A DNA stretch of 64,000 nucleotides from Methanobrevibacter millerae (GCA_015063005.1 SUTF01000002.1:134353-198352), one strand, 5' to 3'. Shown: positions 37,738 to 50,327, counted from the first letter of the stretch. Numbers and translations: made by a program. The notes: generated from the sequence alone by a model not told the origin.

Positions 37738-38940
37738 TTAACCCCTTCCTAATTCTTGGTGAGCTCTTGCTAAATGTCCTGCAGCTAAAGCACCAACTAA
37801 TGACAATTCACCTGCGAGAACTGTACTTGCAACAATTTCTGCAAATTCTCTAGCTTTGCCGGAACCCGCAACTCCAAGAATATTCAATCCTTCATTTGCA
37901 ACTTCAAGGCTTGTTCCACCACCTACAGTAGCAACTGGCAAATCAGGCAAGTTAACAGAGAAGTATAAGTCCCCATCACGTGCTTCAGCGGTTGTAATTC
38001 CCAATGATCCTTCAACAACATGAGCTGCATCCTGACCTGTGGCTAAAAATATGGCTGCGACCATATTCGCATAATGGGCATTATAGCTTAGACTTCCGCT
38101 GATTGCTGATCCGATTAGATTTTTAGCGACATTGACTTCCTCAATCGCTTCAGCAGTAGTTTTCAATTTCTTGCTTACAATATCCTTTGGAATTAAGATA
38201 TCTGCAACAACGCTTTTTCCTCTTCCTTCAACCATGTTGATGGCTGCAGGTTTTTTATCAACGCAGGCATTGCCGCTTAATGCAATATGGCGAGCATTGG
38301 TTTCACTTGCCAACTTATCCAATATCTTTTCAGTAGCTATTGTAACCATATTCATACCCATACTGTCTCCGGTTGAGTAAACGAAACGTGGATATATGTA
38401 GGAACCTGCTATCAATATAGGATCTATCTTAAGAAGCTTACCGTGGGACGTAGTGGATTCAGCAATTTCCTTTAATTCATCGAAATTATCAATAAACCAT
38501 TGTTTTATCTGTAATGACTGGGTTGCATTTTCAGTCTTGATAACCGGTGCACGGGTCATGATATCTGAGATGACATGTGCATTCACTCCACCTGAAGCCG
38601 TAATAGTTGATGCTCCCCTATTGATTGAAGCAACCAAAGCTCCTTCAGAGGTTGCAAGAGGGATGAAAACTTCACGTTTACAGTTATCCCCATTTATTTT
38701 TAACGGACCTGCAATTCCCATAGGCAACTGCAAAACACCAATAGAATTTTCAATGTTTCTAGCTGAAGCCCTTTCCATATCCAAAGTATAATTGGAAATA
38801 TTATCCAAATTGATGGAATATTTCCTTTCTAGAAATTCACGTCTGATGTCTGTGGCCTCTTTAGCTGAAACTTCACGGTCAACCTGGTAAAGTTTCATTT
38901 CACCATTCAATAACTTATCAATAATTTCTTGATTATTCAT
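37738..38940 (-). CDS. hmgA: hydroxymethylglutaryl-CoA reductase
   Basis: 400 residues, a class I (NADPH-type) enzyme. Motifs are ENSIGVLQLPMGIAGPL, the GDSMGMNMV variant of the DAMGMN signature, ATVGGGTSLEVANEGL and the catalytic His region AGHLARAHQELG. It makes mevalonate for archaeal isoprenoid lipids. It is directly followed by a 69-residue protein and preceded by sucD with a one-base gap, an order shared with other methanobacteria as far as I recall. Confidence 0.96.
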   Translation of the reverse strand: MNNQEIIDKLLNGEMKLYQVDREVSAKEATDIRREFLERKYSINLDNISNYTLDMERASARNIENSIGVLQLPMGIAGPLKINGDNCKREVFIPLATSEGALVASINRGASTITASGGVNAHVISDIMTRAPVIKTENATQSLQIKQWFIDNFDELKEIAESTTSHGKLLKIDPILIAGSYIYPRFVYSTGDSMGMNMVTIATEKILDKLASETNARHIALSGNACVDKKPAAINMVEGRGKSVVADILIPKDIVSKKLKTTAEAIEEVNVAKNLIGSAISGSLSYNAHYANMVAAIFLATGQDAAHVVEGSLGITTAEARDGDLYFSVNLPDLPVATVGGGTSLEVANEGLNILGVAGSGKAREFAEIVASTVLAGELSLVGALAAGHLARAHQELGRG

Positions 38941-38941
38941 A

Positions 38942-39802
38942 TTATATTTCCTTTTTAAGTAAATCTACAATTTCAGATGGCATTTTTGCTACTTCTACAC
39001 CAGCATTATTTAAAGCTTCGGTTTTACTTGCAACAGTACCAGTGTTTCCTTGAATAATAGCACCTGCATGACCCATTCTTTTTCCAGGAGGTGCAGTTCT
39101 TCCTGCAATATATGATACGACAGGTTTGGTCATTTCATTTTTAATGTATTCTGCTGCTCTTTCCTCAGCATTACCACCGATTTCACCAATCAATACGACA
39201 GCTTCAGTGTCGTCGTCAGCTTCAAATCTTTTAAGAATATCTATATAATTTGTACCGATAACAGGGTCTCCACCAATTCCAACACAGGTACTTTGACCGA
39301 TTCCTGCACGGGTGAGTTCACTTGCAATCTCATAGGTTAAGGTACCGCTTCTTGAGATTACTCCAACACTACCTTCATCAAAGATATGGGTTGGCATGAT
39401 ACCTAATTTACCGACACCAGGAGATATTACACCAGGAGTGTTTGGACCGATTACAGTAGTTCCCATCTGATCAGCATATGCCATAATCTCCAAACTATCA
39501 TGAATAGGAATATGTTCTGAAATGATGACAACCAAATCCAAATGTCTGATGGATTCAAAAGCAGCATCTTTAGCAAATTTTGCAGGAACAAAAATTATTG
39601 AAGAGTTGATATCAGTTTCTTCAGTAGCTTCTTCAATAGAATTAAAAATAGGAACTCCTAAGAATTCCTGACCTCCTTTTCCAGGAGTAACACCTGCTCC
39701 AATTTTTGTATTGTATTTTAACATTTGTTCTGTGTGGAAAGAACCTTGCTTTCCAGTAATTCCTTGAACTAAACAATTTGTATTTTTATCCAATAAAATC
39801 AT
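38942..39802 (-). CDS. sucD: succinyl-CoA ligase, alpha subunit
   Basis: 286 residues. N-terminal CoA-binding fold [17 protein letters not shown] and the active-site His segment [17 protein letters not shown] identify the alpha subunit that takes phosphohistidine and CoA. The beta subunit gene is not in the window. In methanogens it feeds the incomplete reductive citrate pathway. It is joined to hmgA. Confidence 0.95.
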   Translation of the reverse strand: MILLDKNTNCLVQGITGKQGSFHTEQMLKYNTKIGAGVTPGKGGQEFLGVPIFNSIEEATEETDINSSIIFVPAKFAKDAAFESIRHLDLVVIISEHIPIHDSLEIMAYADQMGTTVIGPNTPGVISPGVGKLGIMPTHIFDEGSVGVISRSGTLTYEIASELTRAGIGQSTCVGIGGDPVIGTNYIDILKRFEADDDTEAVVLIGEIGGNAEERAAEYIKNEMTKPVVSYIAGRTAPPGKRMGHAGAIIQGNTGTVASKTEALNNAGVEVAKMPSEIVDLLKKEI

Positions 39803-39814
39803 ATTATACCATCC

Positions 39815-40540
39815 TTAACGTAAAATTCTTGTTTTATTTTGAAATGGAACCGCTAAATCTATAACATTGCCATTCATAAGTGCAGTAGCGGAAAATATTA
39901 CGCTACCAGGCAATACATTACAAGTTGTTCCTCTTTCAACCAAATATGTATTTTTATTTCCAAGCGCTGCACCAATCATTGCACTTGCTATTACACCAAC
40001 AGATTCTATATTTTCAACAGTGGCCACTACAACGGGATCATCAGTTTCAGAAGAAACGTATCCTACACCGGGAATCTTTTTGGTTTTTGCTTCAATCAAA
40101 TCAGACACATCAGTCAGATTATCCATACCCCTAGCTGCCTTAATGGCTGAGTTTGCAACATCTGCAACAAAAGGTTCCCCGCCATAAGTATCAAAACCCA
40201 ATATGATTGCATCAGGATAAAACCCTGGACGGAAACTAGCTTCGGCGTATGATATTCCTTCCCCTGCTTCGGATTCGTCTTTTGAAATTCCAGATAAATC
40301 CCCTAAGTTTTCAGCACAATCCCTTAAAATATTAACGATACCCTCGTTAACGATTTCAAGCAAATCATCTTCAACAAAGGCGCTGACAACAACATCGTCT
40401 CCAGTAATATTGGTTAGAGCTGCTTGTTTAGCACCGAGCTCTTTAAGTTTATGTAAGTTATTTTCAATATTTTGCGTCAATTCTTTACTACAGGAAACAT
40501 CATTTCGAGAAATGTCAGCTCCAATAGCTGTAATTTTCAA
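39815..40540 (-). CDS. conserved methanogen protein of unknown function
   Basis: About 241 residues if started at TTG 40540, which has GGTG at good spacing; a longer TTG start at 40561 is possible. Mixed alpha/beta with Gly-rich stretches (PGFYPDAIILGFDTYGGEPFVADVANSAIKAARGM; IASAMIGAALGNKNTYLVERG) and no membrane segment. I recognise no named family. It lies 13 bases upstream of sucD on the same strand, so it is probably expressed with sucD and hmgA. Confidence 0.75.
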   Translation of the reverse strand: MKITAIGADISRNDVSCSKELTQNIENNLHKLKELGAKQAALTNITGDDVVVSAFVEDDLLEIVNEGIVNILRDCAENLGDLSGISKDESEAGEGISYAEASFRPGFYPDAIILGFDTYGGEPFVADVANSAIKAARGMDNLTDVSDLIEAKTKKIPGVGYVSSETDDPVVVATVENIESVGVIASAMIGAALGNKNTYLVERGTTCNVLPGSVIFSATALMNGNVIDLAVPFQNKTRILR

Positions 40541-40692
40541 AATAACACCTTTAAATTTCAATTTGATAAATTAATAAAATAATAAAATTTTATCTGTAAT
40601 ATATTTATGTTAGTTAATTTATTTAAATATGAGTCATTCCAATCGAATTTTTAGAAAAAATTAATAAATAATTACTATCAAAAATAACATTG

Positions 40693-41367
40693 ATGTATTC
40701 ACAAACAAAAATAGCTATTCCAATTTTTCAACCGAAAATTGATGGAGTAATAGAAGTTGCAAATGACTGTATTAAAAAAGGTGCAGATATTCTGGAATTT
40801 AGAATCGACGCACTTAAAAAACCTGATTTTAATGAAATTAAACAGACCATTGAAGAAATTAATTTTCCAATGATTGCAACCAATAGAATTTCAACAGAAG
40901 GAGGATCATTCAAAGGATCCGAAGAAGAAAGGATAGATATTTTATACAAATGTTGCGACTTGGTCGAATATGTGGATATAGAACTTCAAAGCGATGATGA
41001 ATATATTAATATGATTCATGATACTGGAGTTAAAACTATCGTATCTTATCATGATTTTGAAAAAACTCCTGAAATTGATGAAATAACTTATATCGTCAAT
41101 AAAGAGCAAGAACTTGGAGATATTGCAAAAGTAGCATTCATGCCTAATGATTTAGATGATACATTGAAGATACTGGCAATATTATCACACTGTGAAAATA
41201 CAATAGCTATTTCAATGAGTGATTTGGGAAGCTATACAAGAGTTATGGCATCCAAATTTAATTCTCCAATAACTTTTGCTGCAGGCAGGGATGCTACAGC
41301 TCCCGGTCAAATTGATATAGAAACAATGAAAGCTTTACTAAATATGGATTTGAATATTTTAGATTAA
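40693..41367 (+). CDS. aroD: 3-dehydroquinate dehydratase, type I
   Basis: 224 residues from ATG 40693. The motifs ADILEFRIDAL, SYHDFEKTP (catalytic His) and IAKVAFMPND (Schiff-base Lys) are type I signatures. It acts in the shikimate pathway for aromatic amino acids. It is divergent from the 39815-40540 gene and followed after 10 bases by the signal-peptidase-like gene, with a good AGGTGG site for the latter. Confidence 0.95.
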   Translation: MYSQTKIAIPIFQPKIDGVIEVANDCIKKGADILEFRIDALKKPDFNEIKQTIEEINFPMIATNRISTEGGSFKGSEEERIDILYKCCDLVEYVDIELQSDDEYINMIHDTGVKTIVSYHDFEKTPEIDEITYIVNKEQELGDIAKVAFMPNDLDDTLKILAILSHCENTIAISMSDLGSYTRVMASKFNSPITFAAGRDATAPGQIDIETMKALLNMDLNILD

Positions 41368-41377
41368 AGGTGGTTTT

Positions 41378-43571
<2,194 letters not shown>

Positions 43572-43598
43572 TATCAAATTTTTTATTAATTTTATATA

Positions 43599-43625
43599 GT
43601 CGGAAGACGGCTTCCTACTTCCGAC
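43599..43625 (-). promoter_or_regulatory. NrpR-type operator upstream of amtB-glnK
   Basis: GGAAGACGGCTTCC (43602-43615) has exactly the GGAA-N6-TTCC form of the methanogen nitrogen repressor NrpR operator, nested in a longer inverted repeat GTCGGAAG...CTTCCGAC (43599-43606 and 43618-43625). A TATA-like atataaatat lies just upstream on the minus strand (about 43627-43637). Confidence 0.8.
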
Positions 43626-43785
43626 ATATTTATATTATCTCTAATGGTATATAAATATATAGGAAATATTGAAAATATTGAAAAGATTAAATAAAACTTA
43701 AAATATAAATAAATTACAAGTAAAGTTTTAAATTAAATTATATCAAAAGTTTAATATCTAAAATTAAAATAAAAAATGTGTTATT

Positions 43786-44076
43786 ATGAAACAATCAATC
43801 AAAGTGAATTTATTAGTCTTTCTGATAATCACAGTAATCGCATTTGTTTTAAGCTCTGCATTTGCCAGCGTAGTTGTTATAGACAACTCAAACGCTAAAA
43901 AAATTACTGCAATAGAAAATGACTCATTTGAACCTCATCAAATTAAAGATGTGCCAGTAATAATTCCTAAAGTTGAAAATAAAACGCAAACTAATAACAC
44001 TACATCAACCTTTGATAACATAACTTCAGAAATTATTGAAGTGGCTGACGATACATGGAATAGCATAATAGGGTGA
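43786..44076 (+). CDS. small secreted or membrane-anchored protein, 96 aa
   Basis: An N-terminal hydrophobic segment (VNLLVFLIITVIAFVLSSAFASVVV) reads as a signal peptide or anchor. The rest is a short hydrophilic, Asn/Thr-rich tail with no recognisable domain. It overlaps the start of the HD phosphohydrolase by four bases (GTGA), so the two are translationally coupled. Family and role unknown. Confidence 0.65.
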   Translation: MKQSIKVNLLVFLIITVIAFVLSSAFASVVVIDNSNAKKITAIENDSFEPHQIKDVPVIIPKVENKTQTNNTTSTFDNITSEIIEVADDTWNSIIG

Positions 44077-45308
44077 CTAAATTGATCGGGAAAAGAAAAT
44101 TCATAAGAGATAGCGTTTATGGAGATATTGAATTATCCAAATTCGAAGTAAGAGTAATGGATATGCCCCAATTCCAACGTATTAGGCGAATAAAACAGTT
44201 AGGATTAATCAGCCTAATCTATCCTGGAGCAAATCATACTCGATTTGAACACTGTATCGGTACAATGAATTTAGCATCGAAATTAGCCACCAAACTTGAT
44301 TTAAGTGATGATGAAATCGAATTGGTTAGAATGTCAGGTCTCCTGCATGATATTGGACACGGCCCTTTTTCACATGTATCTGAAGGCGTACTGTCATTTC
44401 CACATGAGGAGCTTACAAAATACGTGATTGAAAAGACATCACTCCATGATTTGCTTGATGAAAAATTCAACACCAAAGAAATTGTTGATATTATTAACGG
44501 AAGAGGTCATTTAGGTCCAATCATATCCGGAGAATTGGATGTCGACAGGATGGACTATCTGTTGAGAGATTCACACAACACAGGTGTTGCCTATGGAGTC
44601 ATTGATTATGAAAGAATCATATCAAATTTAAAATTAGATGACGGATTGGTTTTGGATATCAAAGGGGTTCAGGCTGCAGAAGGAGCTTTGGTGTCCAGAT
44701 ACTTCATGTACCCAAGCGTTTATCAGCACCACACAACAAGAATAGTCAATTCAATGTTTAGAAGAGCGCTTAAAAGGGAAATCGATTCAGGAAAAATCAA
44801 TGAAAATGACATGTACAAATATGATGATGCAGATATTATTTCCCTTTTTAGAACCAGTGATGATGAGATTGTCCGTGATATGATAAATAGGCTTGACAAT
44901 AGGATTATTCCAAAAAGAGTGAAGACAATAAGGCTGGATAATTTTAAAAATCCTGAAAAACTATATAAAATAGATCAAAAAGCCCTCAGGAAAGCTGAAG
45001 AAGAGATTGCTGAAGATTTTGACATGGATAAAAATTATGTTTTCATAAATATTGCGGAATATCCTCGCTTTGATGAAATGAAAACCCAAGTCAACGTTGA
45101 TGAGAAACTCTATCCATTAACTGAAATTTCAAATATTATAGGCGCATTGAGTAAAGCAAGATTCAACATACCTGACATCAGCATTTATATTCCTATTGAA
45201 GAAAAGGAAAGATTTGATAAGTTAAAATTGAATCATTACTTGGATTTGCCTGAAGTGGACAGAGAAAAATTCCACGGAATTCACTATGACCAAATTAAGC
45301 TATTTTAG
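44073..45308 (+). CDS. HD-domain phosphohydrolase (SAMHD1/dGTPase-like)
   Basis: 411 residues. HTRFEHCIGTMNLA and LLHDIGHGPFSHVSEG give the H...HD...D metal site, with GELDVDRMDYLLRDSHNTG further on, typical of the SAMHD1/YpgQ-type branch that hydrolyses deoxynucleoside triphosphates or related nucleotides. The substrate here is not shown by sequence. The GTG start overlaps the upstream stop. It is followed by ubiX. Confidence 0.88.
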   Translation: MTKLIGKRKFIRDSVYGDIELSKFEVRVMDMPQFQRIRRIKQLGLISLIYPGANHTRFEHCIGTMNLASKLATKLDLSDDEIELVRMSGLLHDIGHGPFSHVSEGVLSFPHEELTKYVIEKTSLHDLLDEKFNTKEIVDIINGRGHLGPIISGELDVDRMDYLLRDSHNTGVAYGVIDYERIISNLKLDDGLVLDIKGVQAAEGALVSRYFMYPSVYQHHTTRIVNSMFRRALKREIDSGKINENDMYKYDDADIISLFRTSDDEIVRDMINRLDNRIIPKRVKTIRLDNFKNPEKLYKIDQKALRKAEEEIAEDFDMDKNYVFINIAEYPRFDEMKTQVNVDEKLYPLTEISNIIGALSKARFNIPDISIYIPIEEKERFDKLKLNHYLDLPEVDREKFHGIHYDQIKLF

Positions 45309-45317
45309 GAGAATAAT

Positions 45318-45866
45318 ATGATAGTAGTAGCGATAACCGGAGCAAGCGGAGTAATTTATGGAATAAGATTGCTCGAAGCCTTAAAAGAACTGAAAATAGA
45401 AAATAGTTTAATCATAAGTGATGCTGCAAAAACTGTCATCGAATCCGAAACCGATTTTGAAATAGAAGACATTGTTAAATTGGCGGATAAGTATTATGAA
45501 TTCAATGACCTGACAGCATCAATAAATAGCGGATCATTCAAATTTGAAAGTTTGGCTATTGTACCATGTTCCATGAAAACATTATCATCCATAGCTAATG
45601 GATATGGAGACAATACCATTACAAGAGTTGCTGACGTGAGTCTAAAAGAAAGACGATGCACAGTTATTGTTCCAAGGGAAACTCCCCTTAGAACGGCACA
45701 TATAAAAAATATGCTTACCTTATCACAAGAAGGAGCTATAATTTTACCTGCAATGCCGGGATTTTATTCAAATCATGACACGGTAGATGATCAAATTGAT
45801 TTTGTAGTCGGTAAAATATTAGATTCCTTAAACATTGAAAATAATTTATTTAAAAGGTGGGAATGA
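45318..45866 (+). CDS. ubiX: UbiX-family flavin prenyltransferase
   Basis: 182 residues. GASGVIYGIRLLEAL (FMN site), PCSMKTLSSIANGYGDNTITRVADVSLKERR and IVPRETPLRTAHIKNM match UbiX, which attaches a dimethylallyl group to FMN to make the cofactor for UbiD decarboxylases. No ubiD is in the window. It lies in a run of close plus-strand genes (HD protein, ubiX, cbiT). Confidence 0.95.
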   Translation: MIVVAITGASGVIYGIRLLEALKELKIENSLIISDAAKTVIESETDFEIEDIVKLADKYYEFNDLTASINSGSFKFESLAIVPCSMKTLSSIANGYGDNTITRVADVSLKERRCTVIVPRETPLRTAHIKNMLTLSQEGAIILPAMPGFYSNHDTVDDQIDFVVGKILDSLNIENNLFKRWE

Positions 45867-46430
45867 ATGTTAGAAGATATGGATTTTATAAAATCATGCG
45901 ATGTTCCAGGACCTACAAAAGAGGCTATCAGAGCCATAATCCTTTACAAGTCTGATGTGAAGGATACGGACAAAGTGGTTGATGTGGGCTGTGGAACCGG
46001 AGGAATTACATGTGAATTTGCCCAAAGAGCAAAGGATGTAACCTCAATTGATATTAATCCTGAAGCTATTGAGATGACTCAAAAGAATCTTAAGAAATTT
46101 GGTCTTGGAGATAACGTTACATTAATATGTGATGATGGAGCCAATGCAGTCAAAAATATAGATAATATCGACATTGCCATTGTTGGGGGCAGTGGCAGAC
46201 AGCTAGAAAATATTTTAGAACTGATTGACTCAAAATTGAATTCAAAAGGCCGAATCATCATTACAGCAATACTGGTTGACACGAAAGTTGAAGCCGTTAA
46301 CAAACTGAAAGAATTGAACTATAACCCAAAAATCATGGAAGTCAACATTTCAAACGGCAGAGTTCTTGACCGTGGAATTATGATGATGAGTGAAAATCCA
46401 ATAGCTATCATATCAGCTAAAAAACGATGA
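45867..46430 (+). CDS. cbiT: cobalt-precorrin-6B C15-methyltransferase (decarboxylating)
   Basis: 187 residues. The SAM motif DVGCGTGGITCEFA and the N-terminal GPTKEAIRAIILYKS, plus NISNGRVLDRGIMMMSENPIAI, are those of CbiT in anaerobic cobalamin synthesis, needed here for methyltransferase corrinoids. It begins at the base after the ubiX stop. Confidence 0.95.
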   Translation: MLEDMDFIKSCDVPGPTKEAIRAIILYKSDVKDTDKVVDVGCGTGGITCEFAQRAKDVTSIDINPEAIEMTQKNLKKFGLGDNVTLICDDGANAVKNIDNIDIAIVGGSGRQLENILELIDSKLNSKGRIIITAILVDTKVEAVNKLKELNYNPKIMEVNISNGRVLDRGIMMMSENPIAIISAKKR

Positions 46431-46447
46431 AAATTGGAGATTATAAA

Positions 46448-47209
46448 ATGGATGACCATAAAAAATGGAAAATTAAATTTTCACTGGTAATGGTTATAGC
46501 AATTATAGTTATTTATGGATCCAACATACTTATTTTAAAAGATCCGGAACATGTAATATCATACATCTGGACACATTTAGGATTCATTCCAGTAGATATT
46601 CTTGTTGTAGCATTTTTACTTGATGAAATTATAAGCAGAAAAGAAAAAGAAGCAATGATGGAAAAATTAGATATGATTATGTCCACATTCTTCTCAGAAC
46701 TTGGTAATGATTTAATCAAACAATTAAGCTCTGTAAATGCACACAAAGCAGATACCAGCTACTTGGAATCTATAAAAAATTGGAGCGACAAAGACTATGA
46801 AAACAGATTGAATGAAATCAAAAACATTGACATTGGATTTAAAGCGGATGTTGCTCCAGAAGATAGAGAAGCTTACTTGACTGACATGAGAAACTTATTA
46901 GTCAGCAAAAGAGAATTCATTGTTGGTTTAATCAATAATCCAAACTTACTTGAAAAAGAAGAATTTTCAGGATTATTAAATGCCATTCTTCATTTAGATG
47001 AAGAGCTCGAGCACAGACCTGACTTAGGAAAAGTCACTGATGTCGACTTCAATCATTTGAACGGAGACATGCAAAGAATTTACAACAAATTGGTTCACGA
47101 ATGGATTTACTACTTGAAATACCTAAACAAACATTACCCATACATGATTGCATTAATCATACGTACCAATCCATTTGATGAAACTGCAGATGCATACGTA
47201 AAGGAATAA
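46448..47209 (+). CDS. membrane protein of unknown function, 253 aa
   Basis: Starts at ATG 46448 with GGAGAT upstream; the ATG at 46427 overlaps cbiT and is less likely. Two membrane segments near the N-terminus (VMVIAIIVIYGSNILIL and PVDILVVAFLLDEII) are followed by a long helical, charged domain (KKEAMMEKLDMIMSTFFSELG... to HEWIYYLKYLNKHYPYMIALII). I know no named family. It lies between cbiT and mobA without large gaps. Confidence 0.75.
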   Translation: MDDHKKWKIKFSLVMVIAIIVIYGSNILILKDPEHVISYIWTHLGFIPVDILVVAFLLDEIISRKEKEAMMEKLDMIMSTFFSELGNDLIKQLSSVNAHKADTSYLESIKNWSDKDYENRLNEIKNIDIGFKADVAPEDREAYLTDMRNLLVSKREFIVGLINNPNLLEKEEFSGLLNAILHLDEELEHRPDLGKVTDVDFNHLNGDMQRIYNKLVHEWIYYLKYLNKHYPYMIALIIRTNPFDETADAYVKE

Positions 47210-47213
47210 AAAA

Positions 47214-47825
47214 ATGAAATCTGGCATTATTTTATGTGGAGGACAAAGTAGAAGAATGGGTCGAGACAAAGGATCTCTCATTATTAAAGATAAACCCATG
47301 ATAAAATATATACTTTCCACATTAAATAATGAAATAGATGAAGCAATAATTGTTTTAAATGATAGTGAAAGGATTGATAGATATATGGAATTTATTAATC
47401 CTGACGACTATTCATACAGTGTAAAATTTATAGAAGACAAAATCAAAAACAAGGGTCCCATTTCCGGTATCCTGACAGGACTTGAAAACATTTCATCACA
47501 ATATGCAATAGTTTTCCCATGTGACAGTCCAAACGTTAGAAAAAACACCATACGAACTCTTTTTAATGAAATTACTGGTGATTACCAGGCCATTGTACCA
47601 TACCATAATCCAGAGAATAAATTAAAAACTTCAGAACCTCTGCATTCAATATACAGCAAAAATATTATTCCAATAATTAATGACTTGATTTTAAAAGATT
47701 CACTGCACATCAAAGGAATAATAGAAAAAATAGAAACGAAATTCGTTTTAATAGACAATAAAAAAATATTAAAAAAAGAATTTGAAAATCTTAATCGTCC
47801 AGAGGACCTAAAGATATTCGACTAA
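47214..47825 (+). CDS. mobA: molybdenum cofactor guanylyltransferase
   Basis: 203 residues. The nucleotide-binding N-terminus GIILCGGQSRRMGRDKGSLII and FPCDSPNVRKNTI (Mg-binding Asp) match MobA, which converts molybdopterin to its GMP dinucleotide. Methanogens use this cofactor in formylmethanofuran dehydrogenase. The 3' end overlaps the convergent rrp42 by 18 bases. Confidence 0.9.
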   Translation: MKSGIILCGGQSRRMGRDKGSLIIKDKPMIKYILSTLNNEIDEAIIVLNDSERIDRYMEFINPDDYSYSVKFIEDKIKNKGPISGILTGLENISSQYAIVFPCDSPNVRKNTIRTLFNEITGDYQAIVPYHNPENKLKTSEPLHSIYSKNIIPIINDLILKDSLHIKGIIEKIETKFVLIDNKKILKKEFENLNRPEDLKIFD

Positions 47826-48602
47826 TTCTTTTGTTTTTGAAATCGCAGTATTTACAGCGGAGAATATATCCTCTTTGGTTAATGGATGAGCTCCACCTTT
47901 CTGCATAGCACAAATTCTACCTTCTTTAGTAACTCCAACATTTAAGCGAGCACTTGCAACACGTTCTTCAGATAAAGTTGGGTCTAAAACCATTTTATCA
48001 CCTATTTTAACGAATGTGCACATAGCCACTTCATTGTTAATAGGTAAATCGAAAGTGTTTTCCTTATCGATTACAACTTCATCATCGACTACGGTTGCAG
48101 TTGGTATTTTAGTACTTTTAAGTGCAGCCATTACAGCTAATTCAGCAGTATCAAAGAGGTTTCCACAATTGTCAATTACATGCAAATCAATGAAAAGCAT
48201 CCATACATGTTTGCCTTCTTCAACACATAATTTATCCAATTCAACCAATTCACTTTCACGAATACCTCTGTCGACTACACGTGCAAGTTCAATAGAATCG
48301 TCACCAGGTGGTCCAGGTTCAAAGGTAGGATCAGCCATAGGCAACATTTCACAGTTAGTCATTAATACTCCAAGATCAGGAGTGTCTGGGAATGGACTGC
48401 CTAATTGTGGTTTAACACCAACAATAACTTGAGTTCCACCTATTTTTACTCTAGCAGAACCTTCAGCTTTAGAAATAACATCAGTTTCGATTGAAATATC
48501 CCTATATTCATCAAGTGCCCTACCATCTTCTCTTTTATCGTTAAAGATAAGGTTTGTAATACTTTCTCTTGTAATTTCTGGTACTATATCCATATTAAAC
48601 AC
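47808..48602 (-). CDS. rrp42: exosome complex subunit Rrp42
   Basis: 264 residues with the RNase PH fold (REDGRALDEYRDISIETDVISKAEGSARVKIGGTQVIVGVK; DSIELARVVDRGIRES). In the archaeal exosome Rrp42 is the inactive partner that makes the hexameric ring with Rrp41. It abuts rrp41 without a gap. The end overlaps mobA. Confidence 0.95.
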   Translation of the reverse strand: MFNMDIVPEITRESITNLIFNDKREDGRALDEYRDISIETDVISKAEGSARVKIGGTQVIVGVKPQLGSPFPDTPDLGVLMTNCEMLPMADPTFEPGPPGDDSIELARVVDRGIRESELVELDKLCVEEGKHVWMLFIDLHVIDNCGNLFDTAELAVMAALKSTKIPTATVVDDEVVIDKENTFDLPINNEVAMCTFVKIGDKMVLDPTLSEERVASARLNVGVTKEGRICAMQKGGAHPLTKEDIFSAVNTAISKTKELVEYL

Positions 48603-49295
48603 CTATTCTGTAGAGTATTTTTTCATTAATGCTTCTTTTTGAAGCTCACTAACTTTCATACATCCTTCCATAGCCAAGTCAATAGCTTGTTGGAATTCTT
48701 CTTCAGTTAAATCACCGTCACTTTGGAGTAAAGTAATTTCACCAGTTCTTGGCATGATTGCAATAGGAACATCAGCCTGACCTTCTTTATCTTCCACTTC
48801 AGACAAATCAAGCACGACTTGATCGTTGACTTTACCTGCAGCACATCCAACAACAATATCCTTCATTGGAACTCCTGCATCAACAAGAGCAACGGAAGCT
48901 GCAGTAATACCGGCACAACGGGTTCCACCTTCCGCTTCAATAACTTCAATATAAATATCAACCATGGAACGTGGATAATTTTCCAGCATTAAAGCTGGTC
49001 TTAATGCATCAGCAGTAATTTTTGAAATTTCAGATGATCTTCTGTCAGGACCTGGTCTTTTTCTGTCATCAACTGAAAATGGTGCCATATTATATCTGCA
49101 CCTGATTACACCAGTATTAGGTTCAAGTAACCTTCTAATATATGATTCTCTAGGTCCATAAACAGCAACTAAAATCTTGTTTCCACCCACTTCAAGATAA
49201 GCAGAACCGTCAGCACGTTCAAGAACACCTGCTTCAATTTTTATAGGACGTAATTCATTGTACTTCCTACCATCCTCTCTAATCATCTCAGACAT
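48603..49295 (-). CDS. rrp41: exosome complex exonuclease Rrp41
   Basis: 230 residues from ATG 49295, which has GAGGTTGAT directly upstream; the ATG at 49310 belongs to that leader. The RNase PH core with [39 protein letters not shown] and the catalytic Asp region marks the active 3'-5' phosphorolytic subunit. It is located between rrp4 and rrp42, the classical exosome order. Confidence 0.95.
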   Translation of the reverse strand: MSEMIREDGRKYNELRPIKIEAGVLERADGSAYLEVGGNKILVAVYGPRESYIRRLLEPNTGVIRCRYNMAPFSVDDRKRPGPDRRSSEISKITADALRPALMLENYPRSMVDIYIEVIEAEGGTRCAGITAASVALVDAGVPMKDIVVGCAAGKVNDQVVLDLSEVEDKEGQADVPIAIMPRTGEITLLQSDGDLTEEEFQQAIDLAMEGCMKVSELQKEALMKKYSTE

Positions 49296-49319
49296 CTTAA
49301 TCAACCTCATAAATAGAAA

Positions 49320-50303
49320 TTATCGATTATTTAAAATAAATGAATTATTTTTTGAGTTATCACTATAGGATAAATTTTTGTCTTTTTTATTTTGGTTTTT
49401 CTTTTTTAGCTCTTCAATAACCGCATAAAAATTAGGTTTATCCTCAGTTTCCTTTTCATCTTCAGCTTCAACTTCAGCTCCCTCAGTTTCATCTTCAGCT
49501 TCATTTTCTTCTTGTTCAGCTTTCAATTTAGCTTCAGCTTCAGCCTTTTCTTCTTGCTCTAATTCTTCTTTAAAGTTTTGAAGTTTAGGTTTTTCCAATA
49601 CGAATTCTTCTTCAGTTTCTTCAGCAGGCAATTCGCCGTCAATAGCTAAACATAACTTGTTTTTAATTTTATTGGTTAAACCTGAAGTATGAGCTTCAAC
49701 TTCAATAGTACGGATAATTTCACGGGTAAGCTGTTCCATGTCTTCATTTCCTTTAACCCAAACAAGACCATTTTGACCAACAACTATTTTACAGTTAGTT
49801 TTGTTTTTAATCATGTTGATCATGGAACCTTTCTTACCGATTAGTCTAGGCACTTTGGTTGGTGAAATTTCAACAATGATTCCGCCTTTAAACTTACCTA
49901 AACCACGGCCTTTTAAACCAAGTTTAGCTTTTTTAACTTCATCGACATCAATAACCCTTAAAAAGAGTACATCTCCAACATCATATACTTTATTAAGTTC
50001 TTTTTTATCCCTACCAAATACTTCAAAAGCAGGTAAAATTCCAGAATATGGAGAGTTAATGTCCACATCCCACATTGAGAATCTAACATCATTAATCTTA
50101 CCGATTACGACATCTCCTTTTTTAGGAACATATTTGCTTTTGAGGGGGATTACTCTAATTTTCTTATTTCTTAGAGAAACTAATCCAATTAAAGAAGAGC
50201 AGATTTTGCCGTCCTCTTTAAAAGTTCCCCTTCCCGGATAATATTCATCATCAGCCAATATTTGTCCAGGAATTACTAAATTTTTATCTTCCACATATAT
50301 CAT
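49320..50303 (-). CDS. rrp4: exosome RNA-binding subunit Rrp4
   Basis: 327 residues. S1 domain ([20 protein letters not shown]) followed by a KH domain ([34 protein letters not shown]). Rrp4 forms the RNA entry cap on the exosome ring. The C-terminus has an unusually long Glu/Ala/Lys-rich acidic tail of about 100 residues ([20 protein letters not shown]), which adds considerably to the usual length. Confidence 0.94.
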   Translation of the reverse strand: MIYVEDKNLVIPGQILADDEYYPGRGTFKEDGKICSSLIGLVSLRNKKIRVIPLKSKYVPKKGDVVIGKINDVRFSMWDVDINSPYSGILPAFEVFGRDKKELNKVYDVGDVLFLRVIDVDEVKKAKLGLKGRGLGKFKGGIIVEISPTKVPRLIGKKGSMINMIKNKTNCKIVVGQNGLVWVKGNEDMEQLTREIIRTIEVEAHTSGLTNKIKNKLCLAIDGELPAEETEEEFVLEKPKLQNFKEELEQEEKAEAEAKLKAEQEENEAEDETEGAEVEAEDEKETEDKPNFYAVIEELKKKNQNKKDKNLSYSDNSKNNSFILNNR

Positions 50304-50327
50304 AAAAATCCCACTCTATGAAAATGA

